DNA of 32,752 nucleotides from Micromonospora cabrerizensis (GTDB lineage: Bacteria > Actinomycetota > Actinomycetes > Mycobacteriales > Micromonosporaceae): positions 1 through 32,752 of the forward strand of contig NZ_JAKKFI010000005.1 of NCBI RefSeq assembly GCF_022230955.1, written 5' to 3'. The notes under the pieces were generated by a model, which was given only the letters and a program-made list of their open reading frames with translations, made no database searches and was not told where the DNA came from. Shown one piece after another: positions 7,890 to 16,953 of this stretch. A program made the translations under genes and the position numbers. Within the stretch, counting starts at the first letter, position 1. Every line of letters starts with the position of its first letter.

Positions 7890-7905
7890 CACCGCGTACG
7901 CGGTG
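7890..7905. promoter_or_regulatory. Perfect 16-bp palindrome upstream of the lysin-like gene
   Basis: CACCGCGTACGCGGTG is an exact 16-bp palindrome 44 bp upstream of the lysin-like start codon, in the only intergenic space available for its promoter. It is the right size for a dimeric repressor site. The regulator is unknown. Confidence 0.45.
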
Positions 7906-8005
7906 CTGGGCTTTGGGCGAGCCCGGTCTGCTGATGCACGGCGCCGGGCGTTGACCCAACCATAGCCCGCATTTGCGGTGAATGCCCAGCTCAGGTGGGC
8001 TCTGT

Positions 8006-9682
8006 TCAGATAGGAGACTGTGCTGGGGCAGAGTGGACGATCGGCAACAGCAGCGCCGAGGGGTGCGCCGGGTCATGCAGAACCTGCCGCCAGCCGGCAC
8101 GCAGCGTGATCGCCGTGCCGAGGGGTTCCCCGGTGCCGGGGTTGCGCGCCCAGCGCGGATGGGCGCCGCCGCCGACCTGCACCCGCAGCCGGTGCCCGGC
8201 GGCGAACCGGTACGCGGTCGGCCAGAGCGGCACCGGGACCCGCAGCGCCCCGGAGGGGTCGACCGGGAAGCGGTCGGGTGTCACCCGCACCAGACCGTCG
8301 CAGACGTTCCACGAGCGACCCCGCTGGTCCACGTCGCACAGTCGCACGAAGACGTCCAGGTGTGGCAGCTCGCTGCGGACGTGGATCTCGGCGCGTACCG
8401 GGCCGATCACCTCGACCGGCCCGGTCAGCGGGGCACTGGTATAGGTCAGCACGTCGGGGCGGGCCTCGACGGGCCGGTTGTCCACCGGGCCGGCGCGCTG
8501 GGCGACGAGCAGCGGCCCGCCCAGCGACGGGGTGGGGTCGGCCGGGTCGTAGCGGAACGCGTCGGGCGTCGAGGTCACCGGTGGGCGTACCGCCAGCTCA
8601 CCGCCCGGATGCAGGTGCCAGGCGGTCTCGACCGCCGGTGGTGGCCAGGCCGGCAGGTCCCGCCAGCCGCCGCCGGGACCGCTCACGTGCAGCCGTACCG
8701 GGGCCTTCCGGAGTGGGTGCTCGCTCGCCGGCGGCGTGGCCGTCAGGTGCTCGTCGAGCCAGGCCAGCCCCTCGCTCAGGGCGGCCACGAACAGGCCGGG
8801 GCTGCCGTGTGTCCAGGGGCCGATCACCAGTCGCGGCTGGGCGCCGGCGGCGCACAGGGTGGCATGGTCGTCGAGCTGGGCGGGCAGGAAGATGTCGTGC
8901 CAGCCGGTGACCATGATCACCGGCGCCCGCACCCGGGCCACCCGGTCGGCGAAGACCCGGGTCCGCCAGTAGACGGCGTCCGGGCTGTGGTGGCGCAGCC
9001 ACTCCTGGAAGAAGGGGATGGTCACGCCGGTGGCCACCCGGTCGGCGTCCACGAGCGGCAGGTGTGTCAGCGCGGCGGCCAGCCGGGGCTGCCCGCGCTT
9101 GAGCTCCCACTGCCGGGCCAGCCACGGCACGGTCTGCGCGTGCAGCAGCTCCGCCCAGGTCAGCACCGTGTCCAGGGCGAAGGACTCCCCCGCGTACGTC
9201 GAGTCGCGGGTGGCCGAGGCGGTCACCACCGCGACCATCGCGCGCAGCTCCTCGCCGGCGTCGGCGGCCAGCGCCCACTGCGCGAAGCCCTGGTAGCTGA
9301 CCCCGAACATGCCGAGCCGGCCGGCCCACCAGGGCTGGCGGCGCAGCCAGTCCAGGGTGTCCGACCCGTCGTCGCGCTCGTGCACGAGCGGGGCGAAGGT
9401 CCCACCGGAGCCGTCCGTGCCCCGGCAGGACTGGATCACCGCGTGCCGGCCCCGCGCGGCGAGCAGCCGGCCGAGCAGGCGCAGCGGGCCGCCCCGCCCG
9501 TACGGGGTGCGGATCAGCACGGTCGGCGCGTCCGGGCCTGCCGGGGCGTAGTGGTCGGTGCTCAGCACCACGCCGTCGCGGGCCCGGACCGGGATGTCGC
9601 GGGTGACCCGCACCGGGCCGGGCCGGGTCGGTGGCAGCCGCAGCGCGGCGGCGGCGAGGCGGGCGGCGAGCCGGTCCGGCAC
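8006..9682 (-). CDS. CocE/NonD-family alpha/beta hydrolase
   Basis: A 558-residue hydrolase of the X-Pro dipeptidyl-peptidase S15/cocaine esterase family. The catalytic triad is visible: S129 in GVSYQG, D263 in TGWHDIF and H292 in PWTHGS. The RDGVVLSTDHYAP start and the oxyanion-hole RTPYG (58-62) are typical. The C-terminal jelly-roll domain (about 310-550) has the usual RLCDVD and LPHLDVFVRL strands. No signal peptide is seen, so it is probably a cytoplasmic esterase or acyl-peptidase. It starts at a GTG five bases after the marR stop, implying one transcript and regulation by that protein. Confidence 0.9.
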   Translation of the reverse strand: MPDRLAARLAAAALRLPPTRPGPVRVTRDIPVRARDGVVLSTDHYAPAGPDAPTVLIRTPYGRGGPLRLLGRLLAARGRHAVIQSCRGTDGSGGTFAPLVHERDDGSDTLDWLRRQPWWAGRLGMFGVSYQGFAQWALAADAGEELRAMVAVVTASATRDSTYAGESFALDTVLTWAELLHAQTVPWLARQWELKRGQPRLAAALTHLPLVDADRVATGVTIPFFQEWLRHHSPDAVYWRTRVFADRVARVRAPVIMVTGWHDIFLPAQLDDHATLCAAGAQPRLVIGPWTHGSPGLFVAALSEGLAWLDEHLTATPPASEHPLRKAPVRLHVSGPGGGWRDLPAWPPPAVETAWHLHPGGELAVRPPVTSTPDAFRYDPADPTPSLGGPLLVAQRAGPVDNRPVEARPDVLTYTSAPLTGPVEVIGPVRAEIHVRSELPHLDVFVRLCDVDQRGRSWNVCDGLVRVTPDRFPVDPSGALRVPVPLWPTAYRFAAGHRLRVQVGGGAHPRWARNPGTGEPLGTAITLRAGWRQVLHDPAHPSALLLPIVHSAPAQSPI

Positions 9683-9687
9683 CGAGG

Positions 9688-10218
9688 TCAGCCCGTCGGG
9701 CGGCGGGGCGACTCGGGCCGGGCGGCGCGTACCGCGTCGCGGTGGCCCCGCAGAGACTCGCTCATCTCCGCCATGAACCGGTGCACGATCTCCAGCTCGT
9801 CCTCGCCGAAGCGGGCCATCACGGTGTCGGTACGGGCGCCCAGCGGCTGGAAGAACCGCATGGCCAGGGCGGCGCCCTGGTCGGCGTAGTGCAGCAGCAC
9901 CTTGCGCCGGTCGACGGTGTCGCGGTCGCGGCGGATGTGGCCGGCCCGCTCGAGCCGGTCGATCAGGGCGGTGACCGAGCCGGAGGAGAGGTTGAGCTGC
10001 TCACCGAGCCGGCCGGGGGTGATCGGATCACCGAGCAGCTCGGCGTCCATCACGGCGATCAGGGCCTGCAGGTCGGTCGGGTTGAGCCCGTGCAGGTTGG
10101 CGAAGGCGTGGCCGACCTGCTGGGCGTCCACCGCGTACCGCCGGAGGTTGTTGGTGATCTCCGCGACCAGCTGCTCGCGGCGCGTGTCGCGCCGTCGGTA
10201 CATGCCGTGAGTCGCCAC
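9688..10218 (-). CDS. MarR-family transcriptional regulator
   Basis: A 176-residue winged-helix repressor. The core is visible as a helix around NPTDLQALIAV (46-56), the recognition helix LGEQLNLSSGSVTALIDRLERAGHI (71-95) and the wing with the family DxxDRRKV motif (RDTVDRRKVLLH). Such proteins bind as dimers and usually release DNA on binding a phenolic or drug-like ligand. The GTG at 10218 is taken as start; ATG 10203 is an alternative. It is divergent from the MmpL gene across a 109-bp region with a palindromic site, and upstream of the CocE gene, so it may control both. Confidence 0.88.
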   Translation of the reverse strand: MATHGMYRRRDTRREQLVAEITNNLRRYAVDAQQVGHAFANLHGLNPTDLQALIAVMDAELLGDPITPGRLGEQLNLSSGSVTALIDRLERAGHIRRDRDTVDRRKVLLHYADQGAALAMRFFQPLGARTDTVMARFGEDELEIVHRFMAEMSESLRGHRDAVRAARPESPRRPTG

Positions 10219-10278
10219 CTCGCGCCGCTTCTTCCCGTCGTCGGTTCCCCGGGTTGCAGCATAGAACAGCCGCCGATA

Positions 10279-10295
10279 ATCTCGACAGTCAAGAT
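10279..10295. promoter_or_regulatory. MarR-type palindromic operator between marR and mmpL genes
   Basis: ATCTCGAC-A-GTCAAGAT is a 17-bp inverted repeat with 7 of 8 arm positions matching. It resembles the TTGAC/GTCAA palindromes bound by MarR proteins. It lies 33 bp before the MmpL ATG and 61 bp before the MarR start, so one bound dimer could repress both directions. Confidence 0.65.
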
Positions 10296-10327
10296 ACTTG
10301 GCTTCCGAAGGACCCTGAGGTCACCTG

Positions 10328-12451
10328 ATGTCTGTGTTCACCAGAGTCGCCCGCGGCCGGCTGGCCGCCTGGCTCACCGTGGCCGCGGCGATCGTCGTCG
10401 CCGCGGCCGTCTTCGGGACACCCCAGCCGGACAACCCGGCACCGGTCTCCGCCACCGGCCTGTCCGTGCAGTGGCAGTCGACCCAGGTGCAGCGCCTCCA
10501 GGACCAGCTGCCGTCCAGCGACGTGCAACCGGCCATCGTGGTGGTCAGCCGGGGCGACCGGGCCGCGCTGAGCGACGCCGACCGGGCCAGCGTCGACGCC
10601 CGCGCCGGCGACCTGCGCCGCTTCGCGGTGGGTGGGCAGGTCAGCCCCGCACAGGTCTCCCCGGACGGCACGGTGGCCCTCATCGCCGTCCCGGTCGACA
10701 CCGCCGGCGGGCAGGAGGCCGTCACCGAGACGGTGACCCAGCTGCGCACCGCCCTGGCGGACCTGCCCGGGTTGACCGTCGAGGTGACCGGCTCCCCCGC
10801 CTTCACCGCCGACCTCTCCTCGGTGTTCGACGGCGCCGACATCACCCTGCTCGCGGTGACCGCCGCCGTCGTGGCGGTGCTGCTGCTGATCACCTACCGC
10901 AGCCCGTTCCTGTGGATCGTGCCGCTGGCCGTGGTCGCGGCGACCGAGCAGCTCACCCTGCGCGCGGTGGACACCATCGTGCCGGCCGTCGGCATCAACC
11001 TCCAGCAGGGCCAGGTCACCGGCATCGCCAGTGTGCTGGTCTTCGGCGCCGCCACCGACTACGCGCTGCTGCTCATCGCCCGCTACCGGGAGGAGCTGCG
11101 GCGCGAGGAGGACCGGTTCGCAGCGATGCGTGCCGCGTTGCGCCGCACCGCCGAGCCCATCCTCGCCAGCGGCGGCACCGTGATCCTCGGCGTCCTCACG
11201 CTGCTGCTCAGCGAGCAGGAAACCAACCGGGCGCTGGCGGTGGCCTGCGCCACCGGTGTGGTCTTCGCCATGCTCTCGGCCCTGTTCGTGCTCCCCGCCG
11301 TCCTGGTGCTCTTCGGTCGGGGTCTGTTCTGGCCGTTCGTGCCCCGCGTCGGTGGCCCGGCCCGTGAGGGACGGCTCTGGGGCCGGCTCGGCACCGCCGT
11401 CGAGCGCCGCCCGGTGGTGGTCGCGGTGCTGGCCACGCTGCTGCTCGGCGGTCTGGCCCTCGGCGGCCTCGGGATCCGCACCGGCCTGTCCGAGACCGAG
11501 CAGTTCCGGGCCGAGCCCGAGGCGGTGACCGGGGCGCAGACCCTCGCGAGGGCCTTCCCCGCCGGCAGCACCCAGCCGGTGGCCGTGCTCACCACCCCGG
11601 CGGCGGTGCGGGCGGTCACCGAGGCCGCCAGCGCCGTGCCCGGTGTGGCCTCGGCGCGCCCCGGTGACGCCGGTGACACGGTGGCCCAGGTCGACGTGGT
11701 TCTGGAGGCCGAGCCCGGCACCACCGCCTCGGACCGCGCGGTCGAGGCGCTGCGCGAGGCGGTCGCCGCCGTTCCCGACTCCGCTCCCCCGGCCGCCGCC
11801 GGCGCCGACGCGCCGTCCGGGGCGATCGTCGGTGGCTCCGTGGCCGCCACGTACGACTCCGACGAGGCCAACGACCGCGACCTGCGACTGATCCTGCCGA
11901 TCATCCTGCTGCTGGTCGGCGCCGTGCTCGTGCTGCTGCTGCGCGGTCTGCTCGCACCGCTGCTGCTGGTGCTCACCGTGATCGCGTCGTTCTTCGCGAG
12001 CCTCGGCGCGGCGTGGCTGCTCTTCGACCACGTGCTGGGCTTCCCCGCCCTGGACAGCGGTGTGCTGCTGCTCGCCTTCGTGTTCCTGGTGGCGCTCGGG
12101 GTGGACTACAACATCTTCCTGGTCACCCGTGCCCGGGAGGACGCCCGCAGCGCGGGCACCCGCGACGGGATGCTCTCCGCCCTGCGGGTCACCGGCGGAG
12201 TGATCACCAGCGCCGGGGTGCTGCTCGCCGCGGTCTTCGCCGTGCTCGGCGTGCTGCCGCTGATCACACTGACCCAGATCGGCATCATCGTCTGCATCGG
12301 CGTCCTGCTGGACACCCTGCTGGTGCGCACGGTCCTGGTGCCGGCGCTGGCATTCATGCTGGGTGAGCGCTTCTGGTGGCCCGGGCGGATCACCCGCGAC
12401 CGGCCGGAGGGCATCCCGGCGTCACCGGAGGCGGTCGCCGCCCGCGACTGA
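10328..12451 (+). CDS. MMPL-family RND transporter
   Basis: A 707-residue inner-membrane protein of the MmpL/RND superfamily with duplicated architecture. Each half has one helix, an external domain and a bundle of five helices. The two family signatures are DY pairs in the proton-relay helices, D244-Y245 (GAATDYALLLIARYREE) and D593-Y594 (LGVDYNIFLVTRARED). The external domains span about 35-165 and 375-515. Actinobacterial relatives export lipids or drugs. A GAGG before the ATG at 10328 is a usable ribosome binding site. Divergent MarR and the shared operator suggest ligand-induced expression of this exporter. Confidence 0.93.
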   Translation: MSVFTRVARGRLAAWLTVAAAIVVAAAVFGTPQPDNPAPVSATGLSVQWQSTQVQRLQDQLPSSDVQPAIVVVSRGDRAALSDADRASVDARAGDLRRFAVGGQVSPAQVSPDGTVALIAVPVDTAGGQEAVTETVTQLRTALADLPGLTVEVTGSPAFTADLSSVFDGADITLLAVTAAVVAVLLLITYRSPFLWIVPLAVVAATEQLTLRAVDTIVPAVGINLQQGQVTGIASVLVFGAATDYALLLIARYREELRREEDRFAAMRAALRRTAEPILASGGTVILGVLTLLLSEQETNRALAVACATGVVFAMLSALFVLPAVLVLFGRGLFWPFVPRVGGPAREGRLWGRLGTAVERRPVVVAVLATLLLGGLALGGLGIRTGLSETEQFRAEPEAVTGAQTLARAFPAGSTQPVAVLTTPAAVRAVTEAASAVPGVASARPGDAGDTVAQVDVVLEAEPGTTASDRAVEALREAVAAVPDSAPPAAAGADAPSGAIVGGSVAATYDSDEANDRDLRLILPIILLLVGAVLVLLLRGLLAPLLLVLTVIASFFASLGAAWLLFDHVLGFPALDSGVLLLAFVFLVALGVDYNIFLVTRAREDARSAGTRDGMLSALRVTGGVITSAGVLLAAVFAVLGVLPLITLTQIGIIVCIGVLLDTLLVRTVLVPALAFMLGERFWWPGRITRDRPEGIPASPEAVAARD

Positions 12452-12465
12452 CCGACCGGTGCGGC

Positions 12466-12495
12466 GGGGGCCGGGGCGACACCGCCACGGCCCCC
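12466..12495. terminator. Bidirectional hairpin between mmpL and the transglycosylase gene
   Basis: GGGGGCCG (12466-12473) pairs with CGGCCCCC (12488-12495) in an 8-bp perfect stem with a 14-nt loop. It sits in the 51-nt gap between two convergent stop codons and probably serves both. There is no U-tract. Confidence 0.6.
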
Positions 12496-12502
12496 GTCGA
12501 GG

Positions 12503-13378
12503 TCAGTAGTCCAGGCAGACGCACTCGGTCATCAGCGCCCGCACGTTGCGCACGTACGACGGGTTGGGGATGGCCAGGGGTTTGCCCTCCTGCGCCACGG
12601 CGCCGTGCCCGAAGTTGTACGCGGCGATGACCGCGTTGATCAGGCACGAATTCAGCTCGGCGGTGCACAGGGCCGGATCGAGACGGTAGTCGGACTCGAA
12701 GTACATGTCGCCGATGTACTTCGTCGCCCAGGCCAGGTAGGTGGCGCCGAGGTAGGCGTTGTCCCGGTAGGCGTCGATCTCGTAGCTCTTCTCGAACCGC
12801 TGGTTCATCCAGGTCGCGGTGCCCGGCATGACCTGCATCAGCCCGACCCCGCCGTCGCAGGCGTAGATGTTGGACTGCCAGCCGCTCTCCTGCCAGGCGG
12901 TGGCCTTGAGCAGGGTGAGCGGCACCTTGATGTCCGGCGCGGACGTCGGCCAGTAGGTGCGCCCGGCCGCGTCGGTCAGCGCCGCCTTCACCTCGGCCCG
13001 GCTCGCCTGGGTGCCCTTGTACGTCGGCTTGCAGGAACTCGGCGCCGGCTTCGGCGGGGCCGGCGGGACCTGCGTCTCGGTGGGCGGCTTCGCCACGGCG
13101 AGCGGCTTCGGCGCCGTGCGGGTCGGCTTCTTCGTCGGCTTCTTCGTCGGCGTCGCGCTGCTGCTCGGCGCGGCACCCATCGACTCCACGGCGCTCACCG
13201 ACGGACTCGGCTCCCCGGTGGCCTCGTCGGCGGGGGCGTCCGTCGGCGCGTCGGTGACCGCCACCGGCGCGGACACGCCCTGCGGGCTCTCCCCCTTGGC
13301 GGCGCAACCGACCAGCGCGCTCACGACCAGGAACCCGGCGAGCACCGCGGTGCCCAGCCGTTTCGTCCGTCGAACCAT
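12503..13378 (-). CDS. Lipoprotein lytic transglycosylase (SLT domain)
   Basis: A 291-residue secreted lipoprotein. A basic start and hydrophobic stretch end in the lipobox LVGC, with C25 the lipidated residue. A Ser/Pro/Ala/Thr/Lys-rich spacer (about 31-115) follows, with a (PTKK) repeat, which would reach through the wall. The catalytic domain (about 145-285) is a soluble-lytic-transglycosylase fold: E164 in TAWQESGW is the general acid, followed by GVGLMQVMPGTATW (178-191) and AAYNFGHGAV. It cleaves peptidoglycan glycan strands with 1,6-anhydro ends. A GGGGAGG ribosome binding site precedes ATG 13378. The upstream DedA fusion ends 34 nt before it, so they may be co-transcribed. Confidence 0.92.
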   Translation of the reverse strand: MVRRTKRLGTAVLAGFLVVSALVGCAAKGESPQGVSAPVAVTDAPTDAPADEATGEPSPSVSAVESMGAAPSSSATPTKKPTKKPTRTAPKPLAVAKPPTETQVPPAPPKPAPSSCKPTYKGTQASRAEVKAALTDAAGRTYWPTSAPDIKVPLTLLKATAWQESGWQSNIYACDGGVGLMQVMPGTATWMNQRFEKSYEIDAYRDNAYLGATYLAWATKYIGDMYFESDYRLDPALCTAELNSCLINAVIAAYNFGHGAVAQEGKPLAIPNPSYVRNVRALMTECVCLDY

Positions 13379-13412
13379 GCCCCGGCCTCCCCGCTGTGAT
13401 GGTCGCCGCACC

Positions 13413-14831
13413 CTAGCAAGGTTCAACCGGGCGGCGGTGCCCCTGCGACGGAGGCTGGGCCTGCTCCGCAGGCTGCTCCAGATCCCCCACCGCCCGGTCC
13501 CTGGTGGCCCACGCCACCACGAACACCACCGTCCACAGCACCCCGAGCAGCACCGCCGCGGCCGTCCCGCTGGCCGTGTCCAGACCGAGGTAGAGCCGTG
13601 CGCCGCTGATCCCGAGCACCCCCGCGGCGGCGGCTGTCCAGGCGGCCACCGCCACCGGCCAGCGGGAACTGCGGGACACCAGCCAGGCCAGGGTGCACAG
13701 GCTCGCCGCGACCACGGCGTTCTGGGTCGGCAGCGGGGCCGACTCGCCGCCACCCGGCGCGCCGCCGTGCGGCCCGGTCAGTTCGGCGACCACGGCCAGC
13801 ACCACCAGCGGCACGAACGCACCCACCGTGCCGACCACGCTGAGCAGATCCGCCCGCCAGGGTCGGTTACGCCACGCCAGCGCCGCCGCCACCAGTGCCA
13901 CCAGCACGATCAGCACCGACCCTCGTACCACCGACACCACGAGCATCGTGGCGTCGGCGGCACCGGGGGTACGCCGGGAGGCGAACCAGCCCGCGACGGC
14001 GCCGTCCAGGGCGGCCAACCCGCTGTTGCGCACCGCCACGGCGAGCAGACCCGCGATGGCGAGCCCGGCGGCGAAGAGCAGCAGGAGCCCGGCGGCCAGA
14101 TTGAGCAGCAGCGTCCAGCCCGGCCCGATCCGCATGGCCACCAGGAAGAACAGCACCCCGTAGCGGGCCGTGAGCCAGCGCACCGGCGGCAGCGCGCCCG
14201 CCCGGGACAGCAGCGCGCGTACCGGGTCGGGGTTGCGGCCCAGCCACCGGCCGGCGAGCACCACACCCAACAGGCCGGCCAGCAGCACCAGCGCCGCCCC
14301 GGTGGCCCTGCCGAGCAGTCGGGAGACCGTGTCGTACGACTCACCGGCGAGGTGACCGAGCAGGACCGAGCCGCCCACCCAGGTCACCACCCCGGCCAGG
14401 TTCCACAGCGCGAACCGCCGGTACGGCATACCGGCCGCGCCGGCCAACCGGGGCACCAGCGTGCGGGCGAAGGCCACCCAACGGGCCGCGAACACGCCCC
14501 GACCACCCAGCCGGGCGAGCATGGCCTCGGCCCGGCCCCACCGCTGGGGCCCGACCCGGTGACCCAGCCCGGCACGCAGCCGGGGGCCGTACCGCCGTCC
14601 GGCGCGGAAGGCCAGCCCATCACCGACGACCGCCGCGACGATCATCGCCAGCAACGCCGGCCCGAGCCGCAAGGTACCGTTGTAGGTGAGGAAACCGACG
14701 AGCAGCAGGGTAGCCTCACCCGGCACGAGCAGGCCGAAGATCACCGCGGTCTCGCCCGCCACGATCAGCGCGGCGACCAGGTAGATCCACAGGGTGGGCA
14801 GACCCTGCACCCAGGTCAGCAGGTCGTGCAC
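13413..14831 (-). CDS. DedA-PAP2 fusion with degenerate phosphatase motifs
   Basis: A 472-residue polytopic protein. Residues 1-195 are a DedA domain: the GETAVIFGLLVPGE signature (26-39), then FARTLVPRLAGAAGMPYRRF (121-140). Residues about 215-445 have the layout of a PAP2 (type 2 phosphatidic acid phosphatase) domain, but the three catalytic motifs are lost. The KxxxxxxRP site has no Lys or Arg, PSGH reads PTQN (N371), and the last SRxxxxxH reads GARLYLGLD (D418). DedA-PAP2 fusions are known and are thought to move and dephosphorylate lipid carriers; this one probably only transports or senses. GTG start, with a purine run upstream. Confidence 0.87.
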   Translation of the reverse strand: MHDLLTWVQGLPTLWIYLVAALIVAGETAVIFGLLVPGEATLLLVGFLTYNGTLRLGPALLAMIVAAVVGDGLAFRAGRRYGPRLRAGLGHRVGPQRWGRAEAMLARLGGRGVFAARWVAFARTLVPRLAGAAGMPYRRFALWNLAGVVTWVGGSVLLGHLAGESYDTVSRLLGRATGAALVLLAGLLGVVLAGRWLGRNPDPVRALLSRAGALPPVRWLTARYGVLFFLVAMRIGPGWTLLLNLAAGLLLLFAAGLAIAGLLAVAVRNSGLAALDGAVAGWFASRRTPGAADATMLVVSVVRGSVLIVLVALVAAALAWRNRPWRADLLSVVGTVGAFVPLVVLAVVAELTGPHGGAPGGGESAPLPTQNAVVAASLCTLAWLVSRSSRWPVAVAAWTAAAAGVLGISGARLYLGLDTASGTAAAVLLGVLWTVVFVVAWATRDRAVGDLEQPAEQAQPPSQGHRRPVEPC

Positions 14832-14931
14832 TCAGGCCCCCGGGACACGGGAGCCAGCATGCCAGCCGGGGGAACCACCCGGACAGCAGTTTCACCATAG
14901 ATCAGGGGCACCTGGGGGTGACCCCGACGCA

Positions 14932-14949
14932 GCCTGCGCGAGCGCAGGC
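14932..14949 (+). promoter_or_regulatory. Hairpin just upstream of the typA ribosome binding site
   Basis: GCCTGCGC-GA-GCGCAGGC is an exact inverted repeat, ending immediately before the GGAAGGA purine run and 15 nt before the typA ATG. It could modulate ribosome access. A typA promoter is not clearly visible in the 133-bp divergent gap. Confidence 0.4.
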
Positions 14950-14964
14950 GGAAGGATAGAGGGT

Positions 14965-16833
14965 ATGCAGCTTCGCACCGACCTCCGCAACGTCGCCATC
15001 ATCGCTCACGTCGACCACGGCAAGACCACCCTGGTCGACGCCATGTTGCGGCAGGCCGGGGCGTACGGCGCCCGGGGCGAGAACACCGAGCGGGTGATGG
15101 ACTCGGGTGACCTGGAGCGGGAAAAGGGCATCACGATCCTGGCCAAGAACACCGGCGTGCGCTACCTGCCGGCGGACGGCTCCGACCCGGTCACCATCAA
15201 CATCATCGACACCCCCGGCCACGCCGACTTCGGTGGCGAGGTGGAGCGCGGCCTCACCATGGTCGACGGCGTGGTGCTGCTCGTCGACGCCAGCGAGGGC
15301 CCTCTGCCGCAGACCCGCTTCGTGCTGCGCAAGGCGCTGCGGGCCCGGATGCCGATCATCCTGGTGATCAACAAGGTGGACCGGCCCGACGCCCGGATCA
15401 AGGAGGTCGTGGACGACACCTACGAGCTCTTCCTCGACCTGGACGCCGACGAGGAGCAGATCGACTTCCCGATCGTCTACGCGTGCGCCCGCGACGGCAT
15501 CGCCTCGCTGACCCAGCCCGCCGACGGCTCGGTGCCCGACGACAGCACCTCCCTGGAGCCGCTGTTCCGCACCCTGCTCGACACCATCCCGCCGCCCTCG
15601 TACGACGAGGGCGCGCCGTTGCAGGCGCACGTCACCAACCTCGACGCCTCGCCGTTCCTCGGCCGGCTGGCGCTGTGCCGGGTCCGCCAGGGCACCATCA
15701 ACAAGGGTCAGACGGTGACCTGGTGCCGCACCGACGGCAGCACCCACCGGGTCCGCATCTCCGAGATGCTGATGACCGAGGGCCTGGAGCGCACGTCGGC
15801 CGAGACCGCCGGCCCGGGCGACATCATCGCCGTCGCCGGCATCCCGGAGATCATGATCGGTGAGACCCTCGCCGACCTCGAGAACCCGGTCGCGCTGCCG
15901 CTGATCACCGTCGACGAGCCGGCCATCTCGATGACCATCGGCACCAACACCTCGCCGCTGGTCGGCCGGGTCAAGGGCGCCAAGGTCACCGCCCGCATGG
16001 TCAAGGACCGGCTCGACAAGGAGCTGATCGGCAACGTGTCGCTGCGGGTGCTGCCCACCGAGCGGCCGGACGCCTGGGAGGTGCAGGGCCGCGGTGAGCT
16101 GGCGTTGGCCATCCTGGTCGAGCAGATGCGCCGGGAGAACTACGAGCTGACCGTCGGCAAGCCGCAGGTGGTCACCAAGGAGATCGACGGCAAGACCTGC
16201 GAGCCGGTCGAGCGCCTGACCATCGACGCGCCGGAGGAGTACCTGGGCGCGATCACCCAGCTCCTCGCCACCCGTAAGGGCCGGATGGAGCAGCTGGTCA
16301 ACCACGGCACCGGCTGGATCCGGATGGAGTGGCTGGTCCCGGCGCGCGGCCTGATCGGCTTCCGCACCGAGTTCCTCACCGACACCCGGGGCACCGGCAT
16401 CCTGCACCACGTCTTCGAGTCCTACGAGCCGTGGTTCGGTGAGCTGCGTACCCGCAACAACGGCTCCCTGGTCGCCGACCGGGCCGGCGCGGTCACCGCC
16501 TTCGCGATGACCAACCTGCAGGAGCGCGGTCAGCTCTTCGTCGACCCGACGACCGAGGTGTACGAGGGCATGATCGTCGGGGAGAACTCCCGCTCCGACG
16601 ACATGGACGTCAACATCACCAAGGAGAAGAAGCTCACCAACATGCGGCAGTCGACCTCCGACGAGACCGAGAAGCTGGTCCCGCCGCGCAAGCTCTCGCT
16701 GGAGCAGGCACTGGAGTTCTGCCGCGAGGACGAGTGCGTCGAGGTCACCCCGGCCATGGTCCGGATCCGCAAGGTGGTGCTCGACCAGCAGCTGCGGGGC
16801 CGGGCCACCGCCCGCCGCAAGCACGCCGGCTGA
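14965..16833 (+). CDS. typA: Translational GTPase TypA/BipA
   Basis: A 622-residue ribosome-associated GTPase related to EF-G and LepA, involved in 50S assembly and stress or cold adaptation. The GTPase motifs are intact: AHVDHGKT (14-21), the switch EKGITI (53-58), DTPGH (82-86) and NKVDRPDA (136-143). An EF-Tu-like domain 2 (about 215-300), EF-G domain III and V-like parts, and the BipA-specific C-terminal domain follow. The end has the usual RKxxL-rich, basic tail ([13 protein letters not shown]). ATG 14965 is preceded by GGAAGGA; the long open frame further upstream is a shadow. It is monocistronic, with a strong terminator. Confidence 0.97.
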   Translation: MQLRTDLRNVAIIAHVDHGKTTLVDAMLRQAGAYGARGENTERVMDSGDLEREKGITILAKNTGVRYLPADGSDPVTINIIDTPGHADFGGEVERGLTMVDGVVLLVDASEGPLPQTRFVLRKALRARMPIILVINKVDRPDARIKEVVDDTYELFLDLDADEEQIDFPIVYACARDGIASLTQPADGSVPDDSTSLEPLFRTLLDTIPPPSYDEGAPLQAHVTNLDASPFLGRLALCRVRQGTINKGQTVTWCRTDGSTHRVRISEMLMTEGLERTSAETAGPGDIIAVAGIPEIMIGETLADLENPVALPLITVDEPAISMTIGTNTSPLVGRVKGAKVTARMVKDRLDKELIGNVSLRVLPTERPDAWEVQGRGELALAILVEQMRRENYELTVGKPQVVTKEIDGKTCEPVERLTIDAPEEYLGAITQLLATRKGRMEQLVNHGTGWIRMEWLVPARGLIGFRTEFLTDTRGTGILHHVFESYEPWFGELRTRNNGSLVADRAGAVTAFAMTNLQERGQLFVDPTTEVYEGMIVGENSRSDDMDVNITKEKKLTNMRQSTSDETEKLVPPRKLSLEQALEFCREDECVEVTPAMVRIRKVVLDQQLRGRATARRKHAG

Positions 16834-16853
16834 CCCCACCAGCACCCGACACC

Positions 16854-16885
16854 GGGCGCGTCGGCCGCTTGCGGCCGGCGCGCCC
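16854..16885 (+). terminator. Strong intrinsic terminator of typA
   Basis: GGGCGCG (16854-16860) pairs with CGCGCCC (16879-16885), followed by a U-G wobble and CGGCCG paired with CGGCCG around a CTTG tetraloop. The total is a 14-bp stem 20 nt past the stop. A short T-containing run (TCCGTTTC) follows. Confidence 0.85.
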
Positions 16886-16940
16886 GTCCGTTTCCCCTCG
16901 GGAGTACGCGGGCCAGCCCGACCCGCTGCCGCTGATCGGC

Positions 16941-16946
16941 TACGGT
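16941..16946 (+). promoter_or_regulatory. Putative -10 box of a leaderless promoter
   Basis: TACGGT lies seven bases before the ATG at 16954, with no ribosome binding site between. The transcript is expected to start at or beside the start codon. Confidence 0.5.
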
Positions 16947-16953
16947 CACCGGC

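Noticed and set aside
7982..9889. 635-codon plus-strand frame over the CocE gene
   Set aside because: It is the antisense shadow of the CocE hydrolase, whose catalytic triad is intact on the minus strand.
8006..10327. Biosynthetic gene cluster suggested by hydrolase, MmpL and ABM-domain genes
   Set aside because: No core biosynthetic enzyme (PKS, NRPS, terpene or RiPP) is present; the genes are individually common.
10289..12031. 580-codon minus-strand frame opposite the MmpL gene
   Set aside because: The plus frame encodes a clear MmpL protein; the minus frame is Gln/Gly/Arg/His-rich shadow sequence.
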